Assembly (NCBI GenBank): GCA_023663345.1
Contig: JAMPHR010000003.1
Coordinates: 415,487 to 479,486, forward strand
Length of the DNA: 64,000 nucleotides
Source of the DNA: Paenibacillus sp.
GTDB taxonomy: Bacteria > Bacteroidota > Bacteroidia > Bacteroidales > Muribaculaceae
Direction: 5' to 3'
Positions 25,218 to 33,163 of the stretch are shown here, piece after piece (positions within the stretch are counted from its first letter, which is position 1; each line of letters begins with the position of its first letter). The translations under genes and the position numbers were made by a program. A model generated the notes under the pieces. That model was not told the DNA's origin, made no database searches, and was given only the letters and a program-made list of their open reading frames with translations.

Positions 25218-27737
25218 ATGAAAAAACTTATTGTCATCACAGTGCTTATGCTCGGTGCGATGAACTCGTGGGCGCAGACCTCACGGGAAAAAGCCGAGGA
25301 TATGCTCGGAAAACTCACGCTCGACGAGAAGATCTCTCTAATGATGAACGGCTCCCCGGCCATACCCCGCCTCGGGATTCCCGCTTTTGACTGGTGGAGC
25401 GAGGCGCTCCACGGCGTGGCACGCGCCGGTCTCGCAACCGTGTTGCCCCAGACCATAGGCATGGCCGCCACATTCGATGATCAGGCCGTGGGCGAGGCTT
25501 TCGAGATGGTCAGCGATGAGGCCCGCGCCAAGTTCAACGGTTTCCGCAAGGATGGTGCCGACCTGAAACGCTATCAGGGTCTGGCGTTCTGGACCCCCAA
25601 TGTGAACATATTCCGCGATCCCCGCTGGGGCCGTGGTCAGGAGACCTACGGCGAGGATCCCTACCTCGCTTCCCGCATGGGCGTGGCCGTGGTCAACGGT
25701 CTGCAGGGCCCGGCCGACGGTAAGTATATGAAATCGCTCGCCGGAGCCAAGCACTTTGCCGTACACAGCGGTCCGGAATGGAACCGCCACTCCTTTGACG
25801 CCAAGGATATCGACCCCCGCGACCTGTGGGAGACCTATCTGCCCGCGTTCAAGGTGCTTGTGGATGCCGATGTCGCCCAGGTGATGTGTGCCTACAACCG
25901 TTATGAGGGGGAGCCCTGCTGTTCGAGCAAGAAACTGCTTCAGCAGATACTGCGTGGTGAGTGGGGATACAAGAACATCATCGTGTCGGACTGCTGGGCT
26001 ATACGTGACTTCATCTCCGACTGGGCCCACAACACCCACCCATCGGATGCCCATGCGAGTGCCGATGCCGTGATCTCGGGCACCGACTTGGAGTGCGGCC
26101 CCATCTACAAGGCTCTCCGCAAGGCCTACGACCAGGGTCTCATCACCGAGGCAACCATCGATTCGGCTGTGGTCAAGCTCCTCGACTACCGTTACCGTCT
26201 GGGCGAGATCGACGCCGCTCCCGATGTTCCCTGGAACAGTTATACAGCTGAGACCCATCTCAACACTCCGGCCCATGCCGCCATTGCTCTCGACATGGCC
26301 CGCAAGTCGATGACTCTGCTCAAGAACAACGGCATACTGCCCCTGGACCGCAAGTCGGGCAAGAAGATATATGTGATGGGCCCGAATGCCAACGACTCGG
26401 TGATGCAGTGGGGTAACTACAACGGTTCACCGGCCCACACCGTCACTATTCTCGACGGCATACGCGCCTACGTTCCCGATGCCCGCTATGAGCGCGGTTG
26501 CGCTCATGTGGTGAGCGATAACAAGGCTTCGATGTTCGGCAACATCAAGGGTGGCATGAATGCATCCTACTGGAATGGCCATTCAACCACCGGCAAGCCT
26601 GTCGCTACAGCCAATTACACCACACCTATCAATCTTGACGGTGGCGGTGCCACTGTGTTTGCCCCCGGCGTGGAGCTGACCAATTTCTCGGGTATCTACA
26701 AGGGTACTTTCGTGGCTCCCGAGGATGGAGACTACATCATAGAGTTCGAATCGAGCAAAGGGGAGGAGGCTGTGCTCCTCAACGGCAAGGAGGTGATAGT
26801 GCGTCACCCCGAGGGCCGTCAGAACCACAAGGCTTCCTATATCTTCACTGCCTCCAAGGGCTCGAGCAATGATATCGAGATCCGCTTCAAGCACTTCGAG
26901 GGGGATGCGGTGATGAAATTTGACCTCCTTTCGGCCAAGAACGAGGAGCCTGATTTCGCCGATGCCGACATTGTGGTATTCGTAGGCGGTATCTCGCCCC
27001 AGCTCGAAGGGGAGGAGATGAAGGTGTCGGTGCCCGGTTTCCGTGGTGGTGACCGTGAGAGCATCGAGCTCCCCAACGTTCAGCGTCAGCTCATCAAGAA
27101 GATCAAGGACGCGGGCAAGAAGGTGGTCTACGTCAACTGCTCCGGCTCGGCTGTGGCCCTCACTCCCGAGGATGCCGAGTGTGACGCAGTGCTCCAGGCA
27201 TGGTATCCCGGTCAGGCCGGAGGCCAGGCAGTTGCCGAGGTGCTTTTTGGCGACTATAATCCCGGCGGACGTCTGCCCATCACATTCTACAAGGATGACA
27301 GCCAGCTCCCCGATTTCGAGGACTATTCCATGGCCGGACGCACCTACCGCTATTTCAAGGGTGAGCCTCTCTATCCCTTCGGTCATGGCTTGAGCTACAC
27401 CACATTCACCTACGGCAAGCCCAAGTATTCTGCCACCACTATCAAGGCCGGTGAGCCTGTCAAGGTCTCTGTCCCCGTGACCAACTCGGGCAAGATGGAT
27501 GGCGATGAAGTGGTGATGGTGTATGTGAGCTGTCCTGCCGACCATTCAGGTCCCGTGAAGAATCTGCGCGGATTCAAGCGTGTGCATATTCCTGCCGGCA
27601 AGACCGAGAAGGTGGAGATAACACTGGACGCAGAGTCATTCTCGACATTTGACAACGCCACCCAGCGCGTGAATGTACGCCCGGGACGTTACATCGTGCA
27701 TCTGCCTGAATCACAGCAGGAAATCACTGTAAAATAA
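25218..27737 (+). CDS. Glycoside hydrolase family 3 with PA14 insert (beta-glucosidase/xylosidase type)
   Basis: An exported 839-residue enzyme with signal peptide (MKKLIVITVLMLGAMNSWAQ). Order: GH3 N-terminal barrel (ERK-like start, FDWWSEALHGVARAG typical of the xylosidase-type branch; RDPRWGRGQETYGEDP), nucleophile D258 in IIVSDCWAI, GH3 C-terminal domain (KNNGILPL, YVMGPNAND), a PA14 domain inserted at about 435-560 (MNASYWNGHS...VAPEDGDYIIEF), the rest of the C-terminal domain (WYPGQAGGQAVAEVLFGDYNPGGRLPITF), and a C-terminal fibronectin III-like domain. It releases terminal sugars from plant or host oligosaccharides. Not next to a SusC/D pair. Xylosidase versus glucosidase is not settled. 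Confidence 0.93.
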   Translation: MKKLIVITVLMLGAMNSWAQTSREKAEDMLGKLTLDEKISLMMNGSPAIPRLGIPAFDWWSEALHGVARAGLATVLPQTIGMAATFDDQAVGEAFEMVSDEARAKFNGFRKDGADLKRYQGLAFWTPNVNIFRDPRWGRGQETYGEDPYLASRMGVAVVNGLQGPADGKYMKSLAGAKHFAVHSGPEWNRHSFDAKDIDPRDLWETYLPAFKVLVDADVAQVMCAYNRYEGEPCCSSKKLLQQILRGEWGYKNIIVSDCWAIRDFISDWAHNTHPSDAHASADAVISGTDLECGPIYKALRKAYDQGLITEATIDSAVVKLLDYRYRLGEIDAAPDVPWNSYTAETHLNTPAHAAIALDMARKSMTLLKNNGILPLDRKSGKKIYVMGPNANDSVMQWGNYNGSPAHTVTILDGIRAYVPDARYERGCAHVVSDNKASMFGNIKGGMNASYWNGHSTTGKPVATANYTTPINLDGGGATVFAPGVELTNFSGIYKGTFVAPEDGDYIIEFESSKGEEAVLLNGKEVIVRHPEGRQNHKASYIFTASKGSSNDIEIRFKHFEGDAVMKFDLLSAKNEEPDFADADIVVFVGGISPQLEGEEMKVSVPGFRGGDRESIELPNVQRQLIKKIKDAGKKVVYVNCSGSAVALTPEDAECDAVLQAWYPGQAGGQAVAEVLFGDYNPGGRLPITFYKDDSQLPDFEDYSMAGRTYRYFKGEPLYPFGHGLSYTTFTYGKPKYSATTIKAGEPVKVSVPVTNSGKMDGDEVVMVYVSCPADHSGPVKNLRGFKRVHIPAGKTEKVEITLDAESFSTFDNATQRVNVRPGRYIVHLPESQQEITVK

Positions 27738-27754
27738 ACAACCGTTTATACTCC

Positions 27755-27784
27755 GGGGCGTTCAATAAATTGGGCGCCCCTTTC
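27755..27784 (+). terminator. Terminator of the GH3 gene
   Basis: GGGGCG (27755-27760) pairs with CGCCCC (27775-27780), followed by TTTCT, 18 bp past the stop codon. Confidence 0.6.
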
Positions 27785-27804
27785 TCAGATTCCATAATAT
27801 AGTC

Positions 27805-28404
27805 ATGAAGTACGTAAAGATCATCCTTGCAGTCGTGGTATTTCTTGTGATGTCGATATGGGCAACCGTCCTCTACCGCGACGCTATCATTTCGTGGTGG
27901 ATAGTCCCGTCGGTCACTCTCGCGGTGGGCGTGGCCACCGGTCTGCATCTGTGGAAGCCGTGGCGCTTCATCACGGGGAGCGACAACATGTGGCTCAATC
28001 TCGCGTGCCACGCCGTGTTTACTGCCGCATTTCTCTCCTTCATATTCTTTGGAGTCAACAATATGCTGGCCGACCGCTCCACGCTCCACACCGAGAAGGC
28101 CGTGGTGACAGCCCATTACAAGCAAGAGCATGACCGCACTCGCCGTGTGCGCCGTGGCCGGTATATACCCACGGGGGAGAAATACTACACCTACAGCCTG
28201 GAGATCATGTTGCACAACGGCGAGGCGAAAACCATCTCGGTGCCCCTGTCGCGCTACAACAATGTGCGCAACGGCGACTCAGTCTCCGTGCCCGTGTGCA
28301 AGGGGCTGTTGGGCATCACCGTGCTTCAGGTCGACAGTATAAAATATCCTGCCAAGAAGAAAAAGGCACGCCGGCGCATCCCCATGAGGCGGATGACCAA
28401 TTAA
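27805..28404 (+). CDS. Hypothetical inner-membrane protein
   Basis: A 199-residue protein. The first 90 residues hold three hydrophobic segments (IILAVVVFLVMSIWATVLY, WWIVPSVTLAVGVATGLHLW, HAVFTAAFLSFIFFGVNNML). The second half is a soluble beta domain (AVVTAHYKQEHDR...YYTYSLEIMLHNGEAKTISVPL...VPVCKGLLGITVLQVDSI) and the tail is strongly basic (KKKKARRRIPMRR). This layout recalls DUF3592-like membrane proteins but I would not assign a family. Its stop overlaps the convergent mgtE stop by 4 bp. Function unknown. Confidence 0.7.
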   Translation: MKYVKIILAVVVFLVMSIWATVLYRDAIISWWIVPSVTLAVGVATGLHLWKPWRFITGSDNMWLNLACHAVFTAAFLSFIFFGVNNMLADRSTLHTEKAVVTAHYKQEHDRTRRVRRGRYIPTGEKYYTYSLEIMLHNGEAKTISVPLSRYNNVRNGDSVSVPVCKGLLGITVLQVDSIKYPAKKKKARRRIPMRRMTN

Positions 28405-29762
28405 TGGAATGCAATGATAAGCCAGGATGAAATGCTCATGTAGATGAGCATACCTATGATATCGTTGGTGATCGAGATAAACGGCCCCGTGGCAAGCGCG
28501 GGGTCGATTTTTAATTTTTCGAGCGTAAGGGGCACGAATGTGCCGAATACCGATGCGAACATCACCACGCAGAACAGCGAGATCGACACAGCAAACGTGG
28601 TCACCTGATGTCCGGCTCCGATGGTGAAGTAGTTGTAGATAAATACAAGGAGGGCGATGATACCGCCGTTGAGCAGTCCCACGCCAAGCTCCTTCACGAG
28701 CTGACGGGCCGATTTCTTGATGTCGAGCGAGCCATTGGCAAGACCCTGCACCACGATAGCCGATGACTGTGTACCCACATTTCCGCCTGTACCGCCTATA
28801 AGAGGGATGAACAGTGCCAGAGCGGGATCCACCACGAAACCTCCCTCGAATTTCCCGAGGATAAACGAGTTGCACAATCCGCCTATCATGCCTATGAGCA
28901 GCCATGGGAGGCGAGCTTTGGTCTGGGCGAAGAGTTTGTCGTCGCTCTCCACGTCGTGGGTAAGACCCGAAGCCAACTGATAGTCTCGCTCGTTAGAGTC
29001 GCGCACCTTGTCCATCACGTCGTCCACGGTGATGCGACCGAGCAGACGGCCTATCGAGTCGATCACGGGCATCGCCACGAGGTCATATTTCTCGAAATCG
29101 AGAGCCACCTCGTCAATGGGGGTGTCGGCTTTCACCGCCACGGGATCATCCTCCATCACATGCTTGATCTTGGACACCGACGGGTGGGTGATCAGCTCCT
29201 TGAGGGGCAGAGTGCCCTTGAGGCGGTCGTCGTTGTCCACCACATACACGTAGTAGACCTCATCCATATCCTCGGCCTGCATCCTCATCTGCTTGATGCA
29301 CTCGGGCATACTCCAGTTCTCATTGACCACGATCATCTCGGTGCCCATGAGACCGCCGGCGGTGTCCTCGTCGTATTGCAGAAGGTCGATGATGTCGCCG
29401 GCCTGCTCCACGTCGTCGATATGGCTGAGGATCTTGTCGCGCTCCTCCTCATCCAGTTCCTGGATGATGTCGACGGCGTCGTCGGTGTCGAGGTGCTCGA
29501 TCTGCTTGGCGATATCCTCGGCATCCATCGTACTGAGCAGGAGTGAACGCTCGTCCTCGTCGAGTTCCATGAGCACGTCGGCCTGAGTGTCCTCGTCGAG
29601 AAGTTTGAACAGGTATTCCGCCTCCTCAAGGTCAAGGTCGCGGTACAGTTCGGCAATGTCGGCCGGGTGGAGGTCGGCCAGCTCCTCGCGGGCCGCCTCG
29701 TCGGCATGGTCCTCGATTATTTTACGCAGGTGCTGCAGATACTCTTCGTTAAACTCTTTCAT
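28401..29762 (-). CDS. mgtE: Magnesium transporter MgtE
   Basis: Inner-membrane Mg2+ channel/transporter of 453 residues. Domain order: N-terminal helical superhelix of MgtE_N repeats (about 1-130, LHPADIAELYRDLDLEEAEYLF), two CBS domains (about 135-260, TAGGLMGTEMIVVNENWSMPE and MEDDPVAVKADTPIDEVALDF), the connecting plug helix, and five membrane helices at about 285-453 with RLPWLLIGMIGG, the selectivity-filter region FIPLIGGTGGNVGTQSSAIVVQGLANG, and PLTLEKLKIDPALATGPF. The acidic N-domain and CBS region would sense cytoplasmic Mg2+. A leader with three consecutive hairpins precedes the start, downstream of rsmA. Confidence 0.95.
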   Translation of the reverse strand: MKEFNEEYLQHLRKIIEDHADEAAREELADLHPADIAELYRDLDLEEAEYLFKLLDEDTQADVLMELDEDERSLLLSTMDAEDIAKQIEHLDTDDAVDIIQELDEEERDKILSHIDDVEQAGDIIDLLQYDEDTAGGLMGTEMIVVNENWSMPECIKQMRMQAEDMDEVYYVYVVDNDDRLKGTLPLKELITHPSVSKIKHVMEDDPVAVKADTPIDEVALDFEKYDLVAMPVIDSIGRLLGRITVDDVMDKVRDSNERDYQLASGLTHDVESDDKLFAQTKARLPWLLIGMIGGLCNSFILGKFEGGFVVDPALALFIPLIGGTGGNVGTQSSAIVVQGLANGSLDIKKSARQLVKELGVGLLNGGIIALLVFIYNYFTIGAGHQVTTFAVSISLFCVVMFASVFGTFVPLTLEKLKIDPALATGPFISITNDIIGMLIYMSISSWLIIAFH

Positions 29763-29783
29763 TCTTCGCTACTGGTATGAAAG

Positions 29784-29871
29784 CGGGGGTGAGCACTCAC
29801 CCCGCGGGTGGGAGATACTTACAGGAGGGGGCATCGCTCCCTCTCAGAGGTTGTGATTGAACACGACCTCT
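29784..29871 (-). promoter_or_regulatory. Triple-hairpin leader between rsmA and mgtE
   Basis: On the minus strand, three stems follow one another: GAGGTCGTG/CACAACCTC (29846-29871), GAGGGAGC/GCCCCCTC (about 29824-29843) and GGGGTGAG/CTCACCCC with extra GC pairs (29784-29805). They fill the 108 bp between rsmA and mgtE. They could be an intrinsic leader controlling mgtE, or simply rsmA 3' hairpins; no uridine tract follows the last one. Confidence 0.4.
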
Positions 29872-30737
29872 TATTCTTCTACTACGGTGGGCTCGTCGGG
29901 GACGATCAGTCCCTTGGCCTGTTCCAGCAGGGTGGTCAGTTCTATGAACTGGGCCACCGATAGCTGTTCGGGCCTCATGGTGAGCAACGGGGATTCCGGC
30001 AACGGCACTCCGGCCGGAAACAGTCCGCGTATGGAATTTCGTATCGTCTTGCGCCGCTGTCCGAAAGTAGTCTTCACTATCGACTTGAACAGCCTCTCAT
30101 CACACCCCAGCGATGTCACATCGTTGCGGGTCATGATTATGACTCCGCTCTTTACCTTGGGCGGAGGGTTGAACACATTCTCATCGACGGTGAACAGGTA
30201 TTTCACGTCATACCACGCCTGGAGCAGCACGCTCAGTATGCCCCGGGCCTTGGTACCCTCGGGGGCGGCGAGCCTTTCGGCCACCTCGCGCTGCAACATG
30301 CCCGAGCAGGCCGTCACCTGATCCTTGTAGTCGAGAATATGGAAAAATATCTGTGAGGATATGTTGTAGGGGTAATTGCCTATCACGCAGAACTTCTGCC
30401 CGTCGGGGTACAATGCCCCCAGGTTGAGTTTGAGGAAGTCGGCATCGAGTATCCTGCCGTGAAGTTCGGGGAAGTGATAGCGCAGATATTCGATGCTCTC
30501 GCCGTCGATCTCAGCCACTTTCACATTGTGGCCCAGCTCGATGAGGTATTTGGTGAGCACGCCCATTCCGGGCCCTACCTCAAGCACAGGCAGGCCTTTC
30601 CATGCGTCCAGCGTTTCGGCTATGCGCCGGGCCACATTCTCATCGGTGAGAAAATGTTGCCCCAAAGCCTTTTTGGGCTTTACTGCGCTCTCCTGCCGTC
30701 GGGGGCGCGGATTGGATGTCATGCGGTCTCTCTTCAT
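29871..30737 (-). CDS. rsmA: 16S rRNA (adenine1518/1519-N6)-dimethyltransferase
   Basis: Dimethylates two adjacent adenines in the 3' terminal helix of 16S rRNA during small-subunit maturation (KsgA). The 288-residue protein has a basic N-terminal tail, then KKALGQHFLTDENVARRI (the GQHFL motif), the SAM-binding EVGPGMGVLTKYLIEL, ADFLKLNL, and the catalytic motif IV as GNYPYNISS. The C-terminal part contains VFNPPPKVKSGVI and KTTFGQRRKTIRNSIRGLF, both family landmarks. A second in-frame ATG at residue 6 is possible. Own promoter box at 30743. Confidence 0.95.
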   Translation of the reverse strand: MKRDRMTSNPRPRRQESAVKPKKALGQHFLTDENVARRIAETLDAWKGLPVLEVGPGMGVLTKYLIELGHNVKVAEIDGESIEYLRYHFPELHGRILDADFLKLNLGALYPDGQKFCVIGNYPYNISSQIFFHILDYKDQVTACSGMLQREVAERLAAPEGTKARGILSVLLQAWYDVKYLFTVDENVFNPPPKVKSGVIIMTRNDVTSLGCDERLFKSIVKTTFGQRRKTIRNSIRGLFPAGVPLPESPLLTMRPEQLSVAQFIELTTLLEQAKGLIVPDEPTVVEE

Positions 30738-30742
30738 ATATA

Positions 30743-30750
30743 CAAAGGTA
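30743..30750 (-). promoter_or_regulatory. -7 promoter box for rsmA
   Basis: TACCTTTG on the minus strand only 5 bp before the annotated ATG, which implies an almost leaderless message or a start at residue 6. Confidence 0.55.
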
Positions 30751-30839
30751 GCTTTTTTCCGTGAAAAATTCCTGCATTATCGTTGAAAAAGATTTTCAGG
30801 AATTTTAAAACTATTTCAATATGCCTCGGAAAACCATTA

Positions 30840-31150
30840 CCCGCCCCAAGTCGTTAGTATAGATGAAAGCACGAAAGGAGTGCCGCTCATCCACCACGGA
30901 TGATGTTTCTCCCCGTAGGCTATCATATAGTAGTCCTTGACAACGAGTCTCGGGCTATGTGAGGAGCCCTTCACCGGGTATCTTCGCAAACTCCGGCGCA
31001 GGGCATCGTCCTATGAATTGGGGTGAGCTTTAAGCTCCGGCATTGAGAGAAGGTCTTTAGCCGTAAAGACCTTGGAAAGGCAAGAAGTTGCCATTTCCTT
31101 CTACACACGGCCCGGCAAGTGGTACATATTATCCCGCCGGGCCTTTTTTA
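30840..31150 (+). ncRNA. Candidate structured non-coding RNA with intrinsic terminator
   Basis: About 310 nt with no credible reading frame but dense local pairing: CCCCAA (30844-30849) can pair with TTGGGG (31018-31023) to close a 5' domain holding hairpins GCAC/GTGC (30869-30883), TCATCC/GGATGA (30887-30903) and GGGCT/AGCCC (30952-30969). The 3' part has a perfect 10-bp stem AAGGTCTTTA/TAAAGACCTT (31050-31073), a GGAAA-GGCAA/TTGCC-TTTCC stem (31074-31098), and a terminator GGCCCGGC/GCCGGGCC (31109-31143) followed by TTTTTT. The terminator fixes the strand as plus. I do not find the signatures of tmRNA, RNase P, SRP RNA or common riboswitches. No consensus promoter is visible; the 5' end is a guess. 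Confidence 0.55.
31109..31150 (+). terminator. Intrinsic terminator of the candidate RNA
   Basis: GGCCCGGC (31109-31116) pairs with GCCGGGCC (31136-31143) and is followed at once by six T. Strong canonical form. Confidence 0.8.
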
Positions 31151-31345
31151 TATTCCGCTGTGCGGAAGTGGATGAGGTTATGGGGTTATAAGGTTATTTT
31201 GTTTTCGCAGAGGATTATTCCGCTGTGCGGAAGTGTGTGAGGTTAAGGGGGTATGAGGTTATTATGTTTTCGCCGAGGATTATTCCGCTGTGCGGAAGTG
31301 GATGAGGTTAAGGGGTTATGAGGTTATTCTGTTTTGTAGAAGGAT
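31151..31345. repeat. Three tandem 65-bp repeats
   Basis: Units at 31151-31215, 31216-31280 and 31281-31345 are each exactly 65 bp and differ from the first at about 7-8 positions. Each opens with a TATTCCGC-TGT-GCGGAA mini-hairpin, continues with GAGGTTA(A/T)GGGG and GAGGTTAT or AAGGTTAT, and ends in an AGGAT. A diverged fourth copy (TTCCGC-TAC-GCGGAA, GGTTAAGGGGTTATAAGGTTAT) lies at 31540-31592. There are no unique spacers, so this is not a CRISPR array. Confidence 0.85.
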
Positions 31346-31359
31346 ATAGGGTTAATGAT

Positions 31360-31778
31360 CCTCCCGCAACGTCCCGAAATTATAGGACGTCTTCGACGCC
31401 CATTTGGGTGGTATTTTCGTTTTCCCCACACCTCGGGAATCGCGCAAATCTGCCCTGGCGGGCGATTTTCACGTTCCCTCGTGGTGGGGCTACGATTTCA
31501 TCGTCCCTTTAGGGCTTGGCATCGCAGAGGGTTATGCGGTATTCCGCTACGCGGAAGGTTAAGGGGTTATAAGGTTATTTTGCTTTCACGGATGGTTATA
31601 GGGTTAGGGATGCCCACTAAGCCCCGAAGGGGCGATGAAATCGTAGCCCCACCACGAACCTGACAAGCAAATCGCCCGTCAGGGCAGATTTGCGCCGTCG
31701 GGTGAGGTGTGGGGAAAACGAAACGCATACCAAATCGGGCGTCGAAGACGTCCTGTAATTTCGGGGCGTTGCGGGAGG
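31360..31778. repeat. Large imperfect inverted repeat with ~160-bp arms
   Basis: The left arm (31360-31519) and the right arm (31618-31778) are reverse complements at most positions. Both outer ends read CCTCCCGCAACG(T/C)CCCGAAATTA when viewed inward, and both inner ends contain TGGGGCTACGATTTCATCG. The 98-bp spacer holds the fourth 65-bp-type repeat copy. Short frames crossing the arms encode similar peptides only because the DNA is repeated. No transposase or terminal duplication is evident; a non-autonomous element or a transcribed hairpin are both possible. Confidence 0.8.
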
Positions 31779-31801
31779 GTATCCGGTTAATGAGATTATG
31801 G

Positions 31802-32464
31802 TCATCGGATGTTGCGGATGCGGCGCATGGCGGCGAGGAGGTCTTTCTTGGCCCGGCGCTCTTCGGCCCGGCGCTGACTGCGGGTGCCCGCTGATGAGAC
31901 CGTGGCGGGTGCTGGGGTGGGTGCCGGTGCCGGATATTTCAGCGAATAGGAATACGGCTGGCATCCCGAGGGGTCGATGCGTACCTCGACCGGGCCGTCA
32001 TAGATGGGATCGGTCTCGTCGGAATCGATCACGATACATCCGTTGCTGTCGGTGCGCAGACGGTCGGGGGTGACTACGGGGATTACTATGGCTCCCTCGG
32101 GGAGCTTGATGTTTTCGAGCGAGGAATTATCGGCTTTAGGTGTCTCCTGATTACTGGCCGTGGCGGGTTTTGAATCTTCGGCAACGGATGTCGCTTGAGC
32201 TTTTGCCTCTTTGCGCAGGCGGGCACGTTCGCGGGCTCGGCGCGAACGGTCGATTGCTGTGTCGATGTCGTGACGCAGAAATTCAAAAGCGTGTCGGTCG
32301 GCCTCGGAGAACGCGAGTGAATAAGCGCTGTCGTTGTCGAGATAGAGACGGAGGGCGTTTTCCATCGCTTCAGTCCTGTCGGGGTCGAAAGAGTAGACCT
32401 GGCGGATACGCTGGATGAAACCGGAATAAGCTTTGCGGGAGATGGGGAGGACGTTGGTTGACAT
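31802..32464 (-). CDS. Hypothetical protein, charged with proline-rich linker
   Basis: A 220-residue protein with no signal peptide. The N-terminal 90 residues are predicted helical (RKAYSGFIQRIRQVYSFDPD, SEADRHAFEFLRHDIDTAID), followed by a very basic stretch (RSRRARERARLRKEAKAQ), a low-complexity linker, a short beta segment (GAIVIPVVTPDRLRTDSNG), a proline/alanine repeat (PAPAPTPAPATV) and a second basic helix (RSQRRAEERRAKKDLLAAM). I recognise no family. A promoter box at 32494 supports expression. The basic ends suggest nucleic-acid contact, but this is speculation. It directly abuts the inverted-repeat region. Confidence 0.6.
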   Translation of the reverse strand: MSTNVLPISRKAYSGFIQRIRQVYSFDPDRTEAMENALRLYLDNDSAYSLAFSEADRHAFEFLRHDIDTAIDRSRRARERARLRKEAKAQATSVAEDSKPATASNQETPKADNSSLENIKLPEGAIVIPVVTPDRLRTDSNGCIVIDSDETDPIYDGPVEVRIDPSGCQPYSYSLKYPAPAPTPAPATVSSAGTRSQRRAEERRAKKDLLAAMRRIRNIR

Positions 32465-32493
32465 GGTTGCGGAGATTTTGATTGTTTACTCCG

Positions 32494-32501
32494 CAAAGAT
32501 A
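32494..32501 (-). promoter_or_regulatory. -7 promoter box for the 220-residue hypothetical gene
   Basis: TATCTTTG on the minus strand, 29 bp before the start at 32464. Confidence 0.55.
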
Positions 32502-32553
32502 ATCATGGGAAACACTCTGAAAGGTGCGATAATGTCGCGTAGAAAATAAAATT

Positions 32554-32994
32554 TTATTCCGGTGCCGAGGTAGTGATGTTGAGCTTGATCGAGGGATCGG
32601 ATTTCTTGGGCATAACCGTGGCTGTACACCATGATGCTACAGCCGGACGTATGATTGTGCCCCTTACCAATGTCACGTTTATTATATAGGCATTGCCCTC
32701 AACGGAGCCTGACACTTTGATGTCGTCATAACCATTGACATCGTGGCCTTTGGCAATGACAAGTGAGTTTTTGTTGAAATCGATATTGCATCCGGCGGGT
32801 AGAGGAGCGCTCATCAGGGCCTTGTATTCGGTGGTGTTGCGTATCAGATACGTCCCGTCCTCAATTGCTTCGCTCCCGGAGTTTTCATATACCCAAGAAG
32901 TCCCTGCTTCGGCATAATCCTCATCATCATGGCATGACGGCAATAATAATAAGAACAAGACGGCGAGTGTGAAGATATGGACAGGATATTTCAT
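32554..32994 (-). CDS. Hypothetical small lipoprotein
   Basis: Start at 32994 (MKYPVHIFTLAVLFLLLLPSC) gives a textbook lipoprotein signal peptide with lipobox LLPSC; the earlier ATG at 33048 lies upstream of the promoter box and is rejected. The mature part of about 125 residues is acidic at first (HDDEDYAEAG) and then carries a compact beta domain (GTYLIRNTTEYKAL, GCNIDFNKNSLVIAKG, KVSGSVEGNAYIINVTLVRG). The order of elements recalls PrcB-like small domains, but I cannot assign it. Transcribed alone. Function unknown. Confidence 0.7.
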   Translation of the reverse strand: MKYPVHIFTLAVLFLLLLPSCHDDEDYAEAGTSWVYENSGSEAIEDGTYLIRNTTEYKALMSAPLPAGCNIDFNKNSLVIAKGHDVNGYDDIKVSGSVEGNAYIINVTLVRGTIIRPAVASWCTATVMPKKSDPSIKLNITTSAPE

Positions 32995-33008
32995 AAAATT
33001 ATTTTTTG

Positions 33009-33039
33009 CAAAAATATGGTAAAGTATTCGATTCCCAAT
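33009..33039 (-). promoter_or_regulatory. Promoter of the small lipoprotein gene
   Basis: Minus strand: -7 box TATTTTTG (33009-33016) with TTG (33036-33038) 19 nt upstream. It decides the start at 32994 over 33048. Confidence 0.6.
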
Positions 33040-33091
33040 CATATTCATGTATCACATACATGTTATTTTGTCTCATGTTCAGTGGGTAAAT

Positions 33092-33134
33092 TAAAAATCC
33101 CGGGAGAATCGGCTGTAATTGCGATTCTCCCGGG
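33092..33134 (-). terminator. Terminator of the POT transporter gene
   Basis: A 13-bp stem CCCGGGAGAATCG (33099-33111) / CGATTCTCCCGGG (33122-33134) is followed on the minus strand by ATTTTTAATTT, 30 bp past the stop. Confidence 0.8.
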
Positions 33135-33163
33135 TATTATAGGTGATTTATAAGGCGTACTTT

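Noticed and set aside
30840..31150. Assignment of the RNA to tmRNA, RNase P, SRP or cobalamin/TPP riboswitch
   Set aside because: The key conserved sequences of these (peptide tag and T-loop, GAGGAAAGUCC, SRP tetraloop stem, riboswitch cores) are not seen; only a structured-RNA claim is supported.
31151..31345. CRISPR array
   Set aside because: The 65-bp repeats are directly adjacent with no unique spacers, and no cas genes occur in the window.
31318..31964. Short frames of 64-115 codons crossing the inverted repeat that encode similar arginine-rich peptides
   Set aside because: They read the repeat arms in different frames, share sequence only because the DNA is repeated, and lack promoter and start context.
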